From Collinsella aerofaciens (GTDB lineage: Bacteria > Actinomycetota > Coriobacteriia > Coriobacteriales > Coriobacteriaceae): DNA of 47,383 nucleotides. Of this stretch, positions 16,494 through 24,335 are shown piece by piece. The position numbers were made by a program, and so were the translations under genes. Below the pieces are notes generated by a model that made no database searches, had not been told where the DNA came from, and was given only the letters and a program-made list of their open reading frames with translations. The stretch lies in contig NZ_JADMSU010000011.1 of the NCBI RefSeq assembly GCF_015561195.1, positions 1-47,383 on the forward strand, written 5' to 3'. The first letter of the stretch is position 1; each line of letters starts with the position of its first letter.

Positions 16494-17345
16494 CTAGGCC
16501 AAAGAACACGAGTAGAACGTTTGGTTAAAGAAGTCGACGACTTCGTTTTCGAACGCATTGATGCGCTCGTGAGCGTATTTTGCATAGATGATATGCCTCC
16601 GGTCACACTCAAGACCGTTGAATACGGCAAACTGATCCTTGGGATCGCTCACGGTATCCATAAGCGATGTGCCCATGAGCACCGATCCGCGCACCCGAGA
16701 CGACAGCACCTCGAGGCCGCCAGGAAGCGGATTGGCAACCGCCGTACAGGCGAGGCCCCGCTCGTCCAGAGCGGAAACCGCGAGCGCGACTCCGCCGCCA
16801 AGACCCTCGCCCCATGCAAAGATGCGGTCGGGGTCCATGCCATCAAGATTGCGCGCGACCTCCGCCAACGCGCAGCCCCAACGGACGCGCCTGACAAAAG
16901 CAGGCGAGGTAATCCCCTGCCGCAGATCGCTGGGTCCAATCGCCTCATCGTCCAGCGCAAGCACGGCATATCCCATGGCCGCAAACCTCGTCATGTGATG
17001 CCATCCCCGCACGGGTCGGTCGATGTCGTGAAACATCAGACATAGCGGCACGAGCTCGGATGCTCGGGCGCGACCGGCAGGCTCGATCAAACGTGCGTGG
17101 ACCACATCGCCACCAAGCTCAAAGGAAACCTCGGAGTAGCGGGCATACGGATTGGCGAAATCGATCGCCGTAATACTCGGCCCGCAAACCTCAAGGTCCG
17201 AAGCGGCTATCTCTAATTCGGAAACATCCGCAGAAGCATCACCGCGCCAATCCCGGAAATCAGCGAGCCTTGACGAGACCGTTCCGGGAATCCCCACAAG
17301 GTCGGAGACAATCAGCTCATTGACATTGCTCTCGCACTTAGACAT
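16494..17345 (-). CDS. esterase-fold protein lacking the catalytic serine
   Basis: This is a 283-aa alpha/beta-hydrolase paralogue of the acetylxylan esterase/cephalosporin-C deacetylase-like gene next to it. The two proteins align through the C-terminal half: D230 (MDTVSDP) and H259 (KYAHERI) match the acid and histidine of the neighbour. The nucleophile elbow reads WGEGLGGG where the neighbour has NGASQGGG, so the serine is glycine (G181). The oxyanion region FHGYPG is FHDIDR here. It is therefore probably not a normal serine esterase and may be regulatory, a partner subunit or decaying. The frame is intact. Its ATG overlaps the upstream stop by 8 bp. Confidence 0.8.
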   Translation of the reverse strand: MSKCESNVNELIVSDLVGIPGTVSSRLADFRDWRGDASADVSELEIAASDLEVCGPSITAIDFANPYARYSEVSFELGGDVVHARLIEPAGRARASELVPLCLMFHDIDRPVRGWHHMTRFAAMGYAVLALDDEAIGPSDLRQGITSPAFVRRVRWGCALAEVARNLDGMDPDRIFAWGEGLGGGVALAVSALDERGLACTAVANPLPGGLEVLSSRVRGSVLMGTSLMDTVSDPKDQFAVFNGLECDRRHIIYAKYAHERINAFENEVVDFFNQTFYSCSLA

Positions 17346-18315
17346 GAGCCTCCCCTCCCTTGCAGAAAAACGGAATGATCAGATCGTCAAAATCCTGAAT
17401 CTCCTCGTGGCCAAAGCCTTCAAAGAACTCATGACGCTTTTCACAGGTCAGGTTGTTATAGACCGCAAACTGCGTCGCTGGCGGACAGACGGTATCGGCT
17501 GTGCCGGTGCCAAACAGCACGGGGCATTTGACCATAGGGGCAAAGTTCTTGGAATCGAAGTACGCAAGCTTGGCATAGGCTTCGTCGATACGAGTCGAGT
17601 CCTCGTCAAACCAGCGAGACCAATAGCGCAGGCCCTCGTAGGCAATGTCGTCGGCATCCAAATCCCAGACCAGGCGGAAATCCGACAGGAAGGGATAGAG
17701 GATGGCGGCGCGATTGATAAGCTCGCTGTTAAGTGCACAGGTCGCAATGCCCAAACCGCCGCCCTGCGACGCGCCGTTCACAAACACACGGGCAAGATTG
17801 ATGCCCTCGAGCTCGCGAACGATGCGACACAGGATGCGAATATCTTGGTGCAAGCGGACATAGTAGAGGTTGGCCGGGTCGCCGTCGATACCGGCGACGA
17901 TATGGCCCGCGACCGTTGTGCCCTCAAATCCACCAATGTCCTCGGAGGGACCTCCTTGACCGGGGCAGTCGAGGGCGATGAGTGCCATGCCCATGCCCGC
18001 AAACGACGCCTGCTCAAACCAGCTGCGGCTTGCACCCGGATACCCATGGAACTGAAGTACCAATGGCACGGGCTCGTCCGAGACGGGTTTAAGGTACTTG
18101 GCATGCAGGCGAGCGCCACACATGCCGGTATACCAGAGGTCGAAAAGCTGGCAGGTCACGGCATCGGTGACCGATGCCGCCTCGATCGCATAGTCGAGCT
18201 CGACGGCATCGGCCTCGGCCATGCGGTCATTCCAAAAGAGATCGAAATCGGATGGACGGGACATGGCGCCCCGATACCCACCAAATTGCTGTTGCAGCTC
18301 CTGAGCACTTGGCAT
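17338..18315 (-). CDS. AXE1-family esterase, probable sialic acid O-acetylesterase
   Basis: This alpha/beta-hydrolase of the acetylxylan esterase (AXE1) family has 325 aa, the usual length. The triad is visible as S183 in NGASQGGG, D274 in GTADTVCPP and H303 in GFGHEEI. The oxyanion segment is QFHGYPGASRSW. No signal peptide is seen, so it acts in the cytoplasm. Such enzymes remove acetyl groups from sugars. Its place between the Sat transporter and nanA suggests it deacetylates imported O-acetyl sialic acid; that role is inference. The ATG at 18313-18315 was chosen over a TTG 15 bp upstream. The ribosome site (AAAGG) is somewhat distant. Confidence 0.82.
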   Translation of the reverse strand: MPSAQELQQQFGGYRGAMSRPSDFDLFWNDRMAEADAVELDYAIEAASVTDAVTCQLFDLWYTGMCGARLHAKYLKPVSDEPVPLVLQFHGYPGASRSWFEQASFAGMGMALIALDCPGQGGPSEDIGGFEGTTVAGHIVAGIDGDPANLYYVRLHQDIRILCRIVRELEGINLARVFVNGASQGGGLGIATCALNSELINRAAILYPFLSDFRLVWDLDADDIAYEGLRYWSRWFDEDSTRIDEAYAKLAYFDSKNFAPMVKCPVLFGTGTADTVCPPATQFAVYNNLTCEKRHEFFEGFGHEEIQDFDDLIIPFFCKGGEAHV

Positions 18316-18351
18316 GGCTCGTGAACCCAACCTTTCGAAATCGCAACGGAG

Positions 18352-18379
18352 GTGCGCCCGGCAAGGGAACCGGGCGCAC
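18352..18379 (-). terminator. intercistronic stem-loop satD/esterase
   Basis: GTGCGCCCGG (18352-18361) and CCGGGCGCAC (18370-18379) form a perfect 10-bp stem with an 8-nt loop 16 bp beyond the satD stop. It lacks a T run, so partial termination or mRNA stabilisation is likelier than full termination. Confidence 0.55.
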
Positions 18380-18395
18380 GGGAGGGAAAGCGAGA

Positions 18396-19223
18396 CTACT
18401 CGCCGAGCTTGGGATGCAGCAGCGACGGCGCAGCGCCGAGCAGCATCTTGGTGTAGGGGTCCTGGGGGTGCTGGAAGACCTGCTTGGCCTCGCCCTGCTC
18501 GACGATCTTGCCGCCATTCATAACGATGATGTCGTCAGAGATATAGCGGACCGTCTGGATGTCATGGCTGATGAACACCATGGCCAGGCCGAGCTCCTTC
18601 TTAAGGTCGGTCAGCAGGTTCAGAATCTGCGCGCGGACCGAAACGTCCAGAGCCGAGGTGGGCTCGTCGGCGATGATGGCATCGGGGTTCAGCGACAGGG
18701 CACGGGCAATTGCGACGCGCTGGCGCTGGCCGCCCGAAAGCTGGCCGGGAAGAACCTCGGCGGCGGAGCTGGGCAGACCGGTGAGCTCCAAGAGCTCCTT
18801 GACGCGCTTCTCCTGCTCGGCCTCGGTACCCAGGTTGTGGACGCGCATGGGGTCGAGCAGTTGCTCGCGAACGACCATTCGGGGGTTGAGCGCCGTGGCC
18901 GGGTTCTGGAACACGACCGAGATGACGCGACCCATGTGGCGACGGTCCTCGGCGGTACGCTTGGTTACGTCCTTGCCCTTAAAGTAGACCTTGCCGCTCG
19001 TGGGGGCCTGCAGGCCGCACATGACGTTGGCGGTGGTGGACTTACCGCAACCGGACTCGCCGACGATGCCGATCGTCTGACCGGGCATGAGCCTAATCGT
19101 TACACCCTGGACGGCGTGAACCAGGTTGGGGTGCAGAATCGAGCCGGTACGGGTCCTAAAGGTGACGTGGACGTCATCAAGGAAGATGATCGGCTCGACG
19201 CCGTTGACTGCGGTCTCGCTCAT
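18396..19223 (-). CDS. satD: Sat-type sialic acid ABC transporter, ATP-binding subunit
   Basis: This peptide-type ABC ATPase has 275 aa. Walker A GESGCGKS is at 55-62, followed by an LSGGQRQRVAIARAL signature, a DEPTSALD Walker B and a SHDIQ switch. It ends soon after DPYTKMLLGAAPSLL, so it lacks the cysteine-rich C-terminal domain found in OppF at 127-1155. It pairs with the ATPase half of the fused satC. Sialic-acid importers of this family (H. ducreyi SatABCD, Bifidobacterium NanBCDF) have the same subunit plan. The start ATG is directly after satC. Confidence 0.85.
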   Translation of the reverse strand: MSETAVNGVEPIIFLDDVHVTFRTRTGSILHPNLVHAVQGVTIRLMPGQTIGIVGESGCGKSTTANVMCGLQAPTSGKVYFKGKDVTKRTAEDRRHMGRVISVVFQNPATALNPRMVVREQLLDPMRVHNLGTEAEQEKRVKELLELTGLPSSAAEVLPGQLSGGQRQRVAIARALSLNPDAIIADEPTSALDVSVRAQILNLLTDLKKELGLAMVFISHDIQTVRYISDDIIVMNGGKIVEQGEAKQVFQHPQDPYTKMLLGAAPSLLHPKLGE

Positions 19224-21239
19224 CTACATCACCTCCGCGTGAGGGGTCAAACCATTTGCCTTGAGCACCTCGTCGGGGAGCTCGGAATAGAAGTGCTCGG
19301 TGCCGGGCACGCGCTTGAAGACCGGACGGGTGTCCAGGCCAATGCGCGGATGGCTCGAGCGGGGCGCGAAGCGATCGCCCTTGGGGAAATCGCGCGGGCT
19401 CGGAACGGCGCCGGGCACCTGGTGCAGACGGCCCGAACCGCTCTCGATGGACAGAACGGAGCCCAGAAGACCGCGGGTGTACTCGTGGATCGGGTTAGTG
19501 AGCAGCTCCTTGGTGGGCGCCTGCTCGATAACCTGACCGGCGTACATAACCGTGATGTTATGGGCGACCTCGGCGACCAGCGCCAAGTCATGCGAGACGA
19601 AGATCATGGCAAAGCCGAGTTTGGCCTGAAGGTCGTTGAGCAGCTTGATGACCTGCTTCTGGACGGTAACGTCCAGAGCGGTCGTGGGCTCGTCGCAGAT
19701 GACCAGCTTGGGGTCGCGGGTAAGGGCCATAGCGATCAGAACACGCTGACGCTGGCCACCGGAAAGCTCATGCGGGTAGCTCTCGAGCGTACGCTTGGGG
19801 TCGAGGCCCACGAGCTCCAGGAGTTCCTCGGCGCTGCGGGTGCCGCCGCGCTTGGTGAGCTGCTTCATCTGGGCAGAGATGAGCATGGAGGGGTTGAGCG
19901 AGGACAGGGCGTCCTGATAGACCATAGCGATATCGGTACCGCGCAGGCCGAACCACTCCTTCTTGCTCATCTTGAGCAAGTCACGGCCCTCCCAGAGAAC
20001 CTCGCCGGAAAGGTGCTCGTCCTCATCGGTCAAGCCCATGATGGCCAGCGTGGTGATGGACTTACCGCAACCGGACTCGCCCACCAGGCCCATAGTCTGG
20101 CCAGGACGGACGTCAAAGTTGACATGGTCGACGACGTTGATATCGCCGTGGTGCTCAAACTGGATGCAGAAATCGCGGACCGAAAGGATCGGTTCGACAG
20201 ACTCGTCGGGCACATGGCGATCGTCACGCTTGAGCTCGACATCGCGCAGGGCGCCAAGGCGAGCGGAGAGGGACTGGGCCTGCTCCTTGTAGGCGCGAAC
20301 GGGATCGGAGACCAGCAGGTCGGCCTCGCGGCGCTTGGAGGAATCGGTCGGATCCAGGGCGGCGGAGGGAGCAGCGGCCATGGCGTCGGTAATGCCCTCG
20401 GAGAGGATGTTGAGCGCCAGGCAGGTGATCATGATGGCCAGGCCCGGGAACAGCGCCTGCCACCAACGGCCGGCGAGCACGCCGCCGCGGGCGTCGGCCA
20501 GGATGTTGCCCCAGGTAGCGGTGGGCTCCTGGATACCAGCGCCGATGAAGGTCAGCGAGGCCTCGAAGATGATGGCGTCGGCGACCAGGGTAACGGTGAA
20601 GACCATGATCGGGGCGATGCAGTTACGCAGAACATGCTTGATCAAAATCCACGGAGCCTTGGCGCCGGAAACGATGACCGCGCGGACATAGTCCTCGCCG
20701 TACTCGGACACGATGTTGGCGCGCACGATACGAGCAATCTGCGGAGTGTACATAAAGCCGATGGCGAAGATGATCGACGGCACGGAGTTGCCCAGGATGG
20801 AGACGAAGACGGCCGCGAGGGCGATGCCCGGGATGGACATGATGATGTCCAAGATACGCATGATCGTCTCGGAAACGGCCTTGCGCGAAACCGCTGCAAG
20901 GGCGCCCACGACCGAGCCGCAGACCAGAGCCATGGCAGTGGCGCCAAAGCCGATAATCAGCGAGTAACGACCACCGTAGAGCATACGCGACAGAATGTCG
21001 CGACCCTTATCGTCGGTACCGAAGATAAATCCGTTACCGGGAGCCTGGCGAGCCGTAAAGATCTCGACCGGGCTATAGGGGGCAAGAAGGGGCGCCAGAA
21101 TCGCAGTCAGGGCGACCAGTACCAGCACGACGGCGGCAATCTTAGAAGACAGCGTCATCTTCTTCCAGCCACCGAGCTTGAGCCCCTTGGAGGCAGCCTT
21201 CTCGAGCTGCTCGGTTTGCTTCTCTCGAATCTTTACCAT
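19224..21239 (-). CDS. satC: Sat-type sialic acid ABC transporter, fused permease and ATPase
   Basis: This is a single 671-aa protein with two parts. Residues about 1-290 are a DppC-like permease: a first membrane segment near 34-52, FGTDDKGRDILSRM, and an EAA loop near 182-206. A linker of about 50 residues follows. Residues about 350-671 are a DppD-like ATPase with Walker A GESGCGKS near 387-394, LSGGQ at 492-496 and Walker B LVICDE at 512-517. The C-terminal domain has FAPRSSHPR where OppD proteins have a cysteine cluster, so those cysteines are lost. The fusion is typical of SatC/NanD sialic-acid transporters. No frameshift is needed to join the halves. Confidence 0.9.
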   Translation of the reverse strand: MVKIREKQTEQLEKAASKGLKLGGWKKMTLSSKIAAVVLVLVALTAILAPLLAPYSPVEIFTARQAPGNGFIFGTDDKGRDILSRMLYGGRYSLIIGFGATAMALVCGSVVGALAAVSRKAVSETIMRILDIIMSIPGIALAAVFVSILGNSVPSIIFAIGFMYTPQIARIVRANIVSEYGEDYVRAVIVSGAKAPWILIKHVLRNCIAPIMVFTVTLVADAIIFEASLTFIGAGIQEPTATWGNILADARGGVLAGRWWQALFPGLAIMITCLALNILSEGITDAMAAAPSAALDPTDSSKRREADLLVSDPVRAYKEQAQSLSARLGALRDVELKRDDRHVPDESVEPILSVRDFCIQFEHHGDINVVDHVNFDVRPGQTMGLVGESGCGKSITTLAIMGLTDEDEHLSGEVLWEGRDLLKMSKKEWFGLRGTDIAMVYQDALSSLNPSMLISAQMKQLTKRGGTRSAEELLELVGLDPKRTLESYPHELSGGQRQRVLIAMALTRDPKLVICDEPTTALDVTVQKQVIKLLNDLQAKLGFAMIFVSHDLALVAEVAHNITVMYAGQVIEQAPTKELLTNPIHEYTRGLLGSVLSIESGSGRLHQVPGAVPSPRDFPKGDRFAPRSSHPRIGLDTRPVFKRVPGTEHFYSELPDEVLKANGLTPHAEVM

Positions 21240-21242
21240 AAT

Positions 21243-22199
21243 CTACACCGTCCTGATGCGCGGGTTGATGAGCAGGTAGAGCATGTCAACCACGATGTTG
21301 ATGATGATGAAGGCAAGAGCAACGACGATAACGACGCCCTGAACCAGGTTCGCCTCGTTGCCCTGAACGCCCTGCAGAATCGCGGTGCCCATGCCGGGGA
21401 GGTTGAAGATAACCTCGATGACGACGGCGCCGCCCATGAGGTAGCCGATCTTAAGACCGAGGGTGGTGACCGGGGTGATCAGCGCATTGCGAAGAACGTT
21501 GATGCCGACGACGACCTTCTCGGGAACGCCGGCGCCGCGAGCCATACGGACATAATCCTTGTCGAGCTCCTCGACCATGGCGGTACGCACGATACGAGTC
21601 ATCTGGCCCGTCAGCGGAAATGCCAAGGCGATTGCGGGCATGATCATACGTCCCAGATAGCCAACCGGATTCGTGGTGAAGTGAGGCAGAGCACCCGATG
21701 CCGGGAGCACCTTAAGGTAGGAAGAGAACAGCAGGATCAACAGAACGGCAAGCCAGAACGACGGGGTTGCCAAGCCGGCGATGGAAAAGACGCGGATCAC
21801 TTGGTCCGGCCATTTGTCGCGATACAGTGCCGCGATGACGCCGAGCAAAAACGAAACGACCGCACCGATGGCAAGACCGATGAAGGTCAGCTGCATCGTG
21901 ACGGGCAGGGCCGTGGAGATGCGCTTGGCAACGGAGTTGCGAGCAGCACCATAGGTGCCCATGTCGCCATGGATCAAATCGCCCATATAGCGCACGTAGC
22001 GCACGGGCCAGGGGTCGTCCAGACCATACTTCTCATGGTACTCGGCAACCGCCTCGGGCGAGGCACCGTCACCCAACGCCGTGTAGGCGGGGTCGGTCTT
22101 GGAGAACGACATAAGGAAGAACACCAGGACGGTGACGCCCAATGCCATGATCGGCAGCGCCACAAGACGCCTTCCAATCAAACGTAGCAAGTTGTTCAC
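21243..22199 (-). CDS. satB: Sat-type sialic acid ABC transporter, permease
   Basis: This is a DppB/OppB-like permease (318 aa). It opens with a membrane segment after LIGRRLVALPIMALG, then shows a periplasmic loop and five further segments. The EAA loop is near RMARGAGVPEKVVVGINVLRN. The start is the GTG at 22197-22199 with AGGGGAG a few bases upstream; a TTG 33 bp further up is less likely. It sits between satA, after a hairpin gap, and satC, 3 bp downstream. It partners the permease half of SatC. Confidence 0.88.
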   Translation of the reverse strand: MNNLLRLIGRRLVALPIMALGVTVLVFFLMSFSKTDPAYTALGDGASPEAVAEYHEKYGLDDPWPVRYVRYMGDLIHGDMGTYGAARNSVAKRISTALPVTMQLTFIGLAIGAVVSFLLGVIAALYRDKWPDQVIRVFSIAGLATPSFWLAVLLILLFSSYLKVLPASGALPHFTTNPVGYLGRMIMPAIALAFPLTGQMTRIVRTAMVEELDKDYVRMARGAGVPEKVVVGINVLRNALITPVTTLGLKIGYLMGGAVVIEVIFNLPGMGTAILQGVQGNEANLVQGVVIVVALAFIIINIVVDMLYLLINPRIRTV

Positions 22200-22260
22200 G
22201 TTCTCTCCCCTTTCTTTTGTCGGTAGGACCAACTGGTATATGAGTACGGATACTCATTAC

Positions 22261-22294
22261 AAGACCCGAGCGACATCGTTGCCGCCCGGGTCTT
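22261..22294 (-). terminator. stem-loop between satA and satB
   Basis: AAGACCCG (22261-22268) pairs with CGGGTCTT (22287-22294). It stands 60 bp after the satA stop, the same layout as oppA/oppB, and lacks a T run. It probably lets the binding protein exceed the membrane subunits. Confidence 0.55.
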
Positions 22295-22356
22295 TGTTTC
22301 AACTATGAGGATACGGTCCCAACGACCGACATCCTGCATACAGACTCAAGCGAGTC

Positions 22357-23970
22357 TTACGCCTTGACGGTCGCAACGCCCCTGAAGGACATGCTCGTCG
22401 TGCCGATGCCCTTGAAGCCATCGAGGGCCTCGCCGTTGGGCGCAGTGGACGGATCGTCCCAGGAAGCGGAGACGGTCTTGACGTGGACAACGGGGTACAG
22501 AACGGCGTTGTCGGCAATGATGTCGAAGCACTCGTTCCACTTCTTCTGCTGCTCGTCGCCCTCGGCGGCAAGAGCCTCGTCCATGAGACCGTGGAGCTTC
22601 TGCCACTCAGCGGACTCCTTCCACGGGCAACGGGTCTGCATCCAGACGTTGTCGCCGTACCACCAGTTGAGCAGCAGGTCGGGGTCGGCGCCGAAGCAGG
22701 AAGGATCGCCAGGGGCAAGGAGGATATCGTAGGCCTCGCCGCCGTCGATGGCAGCGTAGGTGGCCGGCGAGGTATCGGTCTGGATGGTCACATCGAAGCC
22801 GAGAGCGTCGAGGTCGTTCTTGACCTGGGCGGCCATGCCCTTAATCTGCTCGTTGTCGGTGGTGCGCAGGGTGATGGCACCCGGGGTGATGCCAGACTCC
22901 TCGATGAGCTTCTTAGCCTTCTTGGCGTCGGTCTTGTACACCGTGGAAGCCTCATGATAGTTGGTGAAGCTCTTGGGCAGGTAGCAGCTGGCAGCGGTGG
23001 CAAGGCCGGCGAAGGTGTTGCTGACCATCTTCTCGGTGTCGAGCGCATACATGACAGCCTGACGGACCTTGACGTTGTTCCAAGGCTCCTTGGCGACGTT
23101 GAACATGATGAAGCGGGTGCCGAAACCCTGAACGTTATCGATCTTGCAGCCGGCGCTCTCGAGCTGGTCGACGGCGTCAGCGGTAACGAGCTCCATAACG
23201 AGCGTGGAGCCCTCCTGCTGAGCGGTAACGCGAGCGGTCGGGTCGGTCAGGATGCTGTACTGGATCTTCTTATCCTCGGCAGCATACTCGCCGTTGTACT
23301 CGGGGTTGGGAACCAGGGTGATCTCGGTATCGGAGATAGAGTCGTACATCCAGGGGCCGGAGCCGATCGGCTGCTTGGCGCGATCCTCCTCGGTCTGGGT
23401 GGCCGGGGTAACGCGGATGATGGCCAGACGATCCTTGAGCAGGGAGAAGTTGGGGACCTTGGTCTTGACCGTCACGGTGCTGGCGTCCTTGGCCTCGATG
23501 GACTCGAAGGGCTGGAAGAACGGAGCATAGGTAGCGGAAGCGGCGCAAGCGGTGTAGGAGGCAACGACATCGTCAGCGGTGACCTCGGTGCCATCGGAGA
23601 ACTTGGCGCCCTTGCGGATGGTGACCTCGAAAGTGGTGTCGTCCACAGACTTGGGATCGTCGGTGGCGAGCTCGTTGAAGGTGCTGTAGTCGTGGTAATC
23701 GATGCCGTAGAGGCCCTCGACGACGTGCCAGTTAGCACCCAGGCCCACAGCGGAGCCGGTGCTGGCGGGATCGAAGCTGGACGGAGCGTAAGCGGAACCA
23801 GCGGTGATCACGCCGCCGCCACGGTTGGCGGAATCGGTGGAACCGGAAGCGGAACCCTCGTCGCTGGAGCTGCCACCGCAGCCGGTGAGACCAAGCCCTG
23901 CGACAGCAGCGACGCTGCCGGTGAGGCCGAGGAACGAACGCCTGGACATACCCTTGTTGATGATGGCCAT
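22357..23970 (-). CDS. satA: Sat-type sialic acid-binding lipoprotein
   Basis: This solute-binding protein belongs to the peptide/nickel family (537 aa). A twin-arginine SRRSFLG (R10-R11) precedes a hydrophobic stretch and a lipobox LTGC with C31, so it is a probable Tat-exported lipoprotein. A serine/glycine-rich linker follows. Family motifs include PIGSGPW and EKMVSNTFAG. Its ligand is inferred from the nan genes downstream; from sequence alone it could bind peptides. The ATG at 23968-23970 has AGGAG five bases upstream; an ATG five codons earlier lies between that site and poorer sequence. It heads the sat-nan operon. Confidence 0.85.
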   Translation of the reverse strand: MAIINKGMSRRSFLGLTGSVAAVAGLGLTGCGGSSSDEGSASGSTDSANRGGGVITAGSAYAPSSFDPASTGSAVGLGANWHVVEGLYGIDYHDYSTFNELATDDPKSVDDTTFEVTIRKGAKFSDGTEVTADDVVASYTACAASATYAPFFQPFESIEAKDASTVTVKTKVPNFSLLKDRLAIIRVTPATQTEEDRAKQPIGSGPWMYDSISDTEITLVPNPEYNGEYAAEDKKIQYSILTDPTARVTAQQEGSTLVMELVTADAVDQLESAGCKIDNVQGFGTRFIMFNVAKEPWNNVKVRQAVMYALDTEKMVSNTFAGLATAASCYLPKSFTNYHEASTVYKTDAKKAKKLIEESGITPGAITLRTTDNEQIKGMAAQVKNDLDALGFDVTIQTDTSPATYAAIDGGEAYDILLAPGDPSCFGADPDLLLNWWYGDNVWMQTRCPWKESAEWQKLHGLMDEALAAEGDEQQKKWNECFDIIADNAVLYPVVHVKTVSASWDDPSTAPNGEALDGFKGIGTTSMSFRGVATVKA

Positions 23971-24039
23971 GTCTTCTCCTATCAATAGAGAATCTTACCC
24001 GGGAGCACCTAGACGTGCCCCCGCGCAACTTGCGGACGA

Positions 24040-24067
24040 TATATACCTTACCTACCGACGAGCCCAA
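24040..24067 (-). promoter_or_regulatory. candidate satA promoter
   Basis: TTGGGC (24062-24067) and TATATA (24040-24045) are 16 bp apart on the minus strand, about 70 bp upstream of the satA ATG. The -10 is good and the -35 weak. GGTATA, the half-site known for E. coli NanR, overlaps the -10, but that may be chance. Confidence 0.35.
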
Positions 24068-24089
24068 CTGAGGTGCCGCGCTCGGCGAC

Positions 24090-24170
24090 CGATACATACA
24101 TACGCTTGAACGGTATTTACTACCGTTCACCGAATTCATTGACAAACGATTCGCCAGACAGTATGTATCG
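24090..24170. promoter_or_regulatory. two inverted repeats upstream of satA, operator candidates
   Basis: GAACGGTA (24108-24115) and TACCGTTC (24121-24128) form a perfect 8-5-8 palindrome. It is enclosed by CGATACATAC (24090-24099) and its exact complement (24161-24170). Both lie upstream of the candidate -35. They are good candidates for the sialic-acid regulator or an activator site; no regulator gene is in the operon. Confidence 0.5.
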
Positions 24171-24234
24171 ACGAGGTGAGATATCAGTCTTCGTCAACCC
24201 GCAGGATAGCAGGGTTGTTCATCATGGCTAGTCA

Positions 24235-24242
24235 AACGTTTT
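24235..24242. promoter_or_regulatory. AACGTTTT box far upstream of satA
   Basis: CAAACGTTTTAG contains the same core as the palindrome upstream of gap and the box in the oppA promoter spacer. It is about 170 bp upstream of the candidate satA promoter. Function is unknown; LacI-family binding is a guess from the CG-centred form. Confidence 0.3.
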
Positions 24243-24283
24243 AGCGTTAATAAAACCCGAAATCGGCTGGTAATCGCCGTGAA

Positions 24284-24314
24284 ATACATGATTGAAAATC
24301 ACGCAATCATGTAT
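24284..24314. terminator. AT-rich inverted repeat downstream of uvrC
   Basis: ATACATGATTG (24284-24294) pairs perfectly with CAATCATGTAT (24304-24314) across 9 nt, 22 bp after the uvrC stop. It is AT-rich with no T run, so it is a weak terminator at best and could instead be an operator. Together with the boxes above this accounts for the 365-bp gap 23971-24335, which holds no gene. Confidence 0.45.
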
Positions 24315-24335
24315 ATCAGTTGTTTAGAGGCGTGT

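Noticed and set aside
18174-22187. A 1337-codon open frame on the plus strand opposite the sat genes
   Set aside because: It mirrors several well-defined ABC transporter genes and has low-complexity, family-less sequence. Long antisense frames are expected in this high-GC codon usage.
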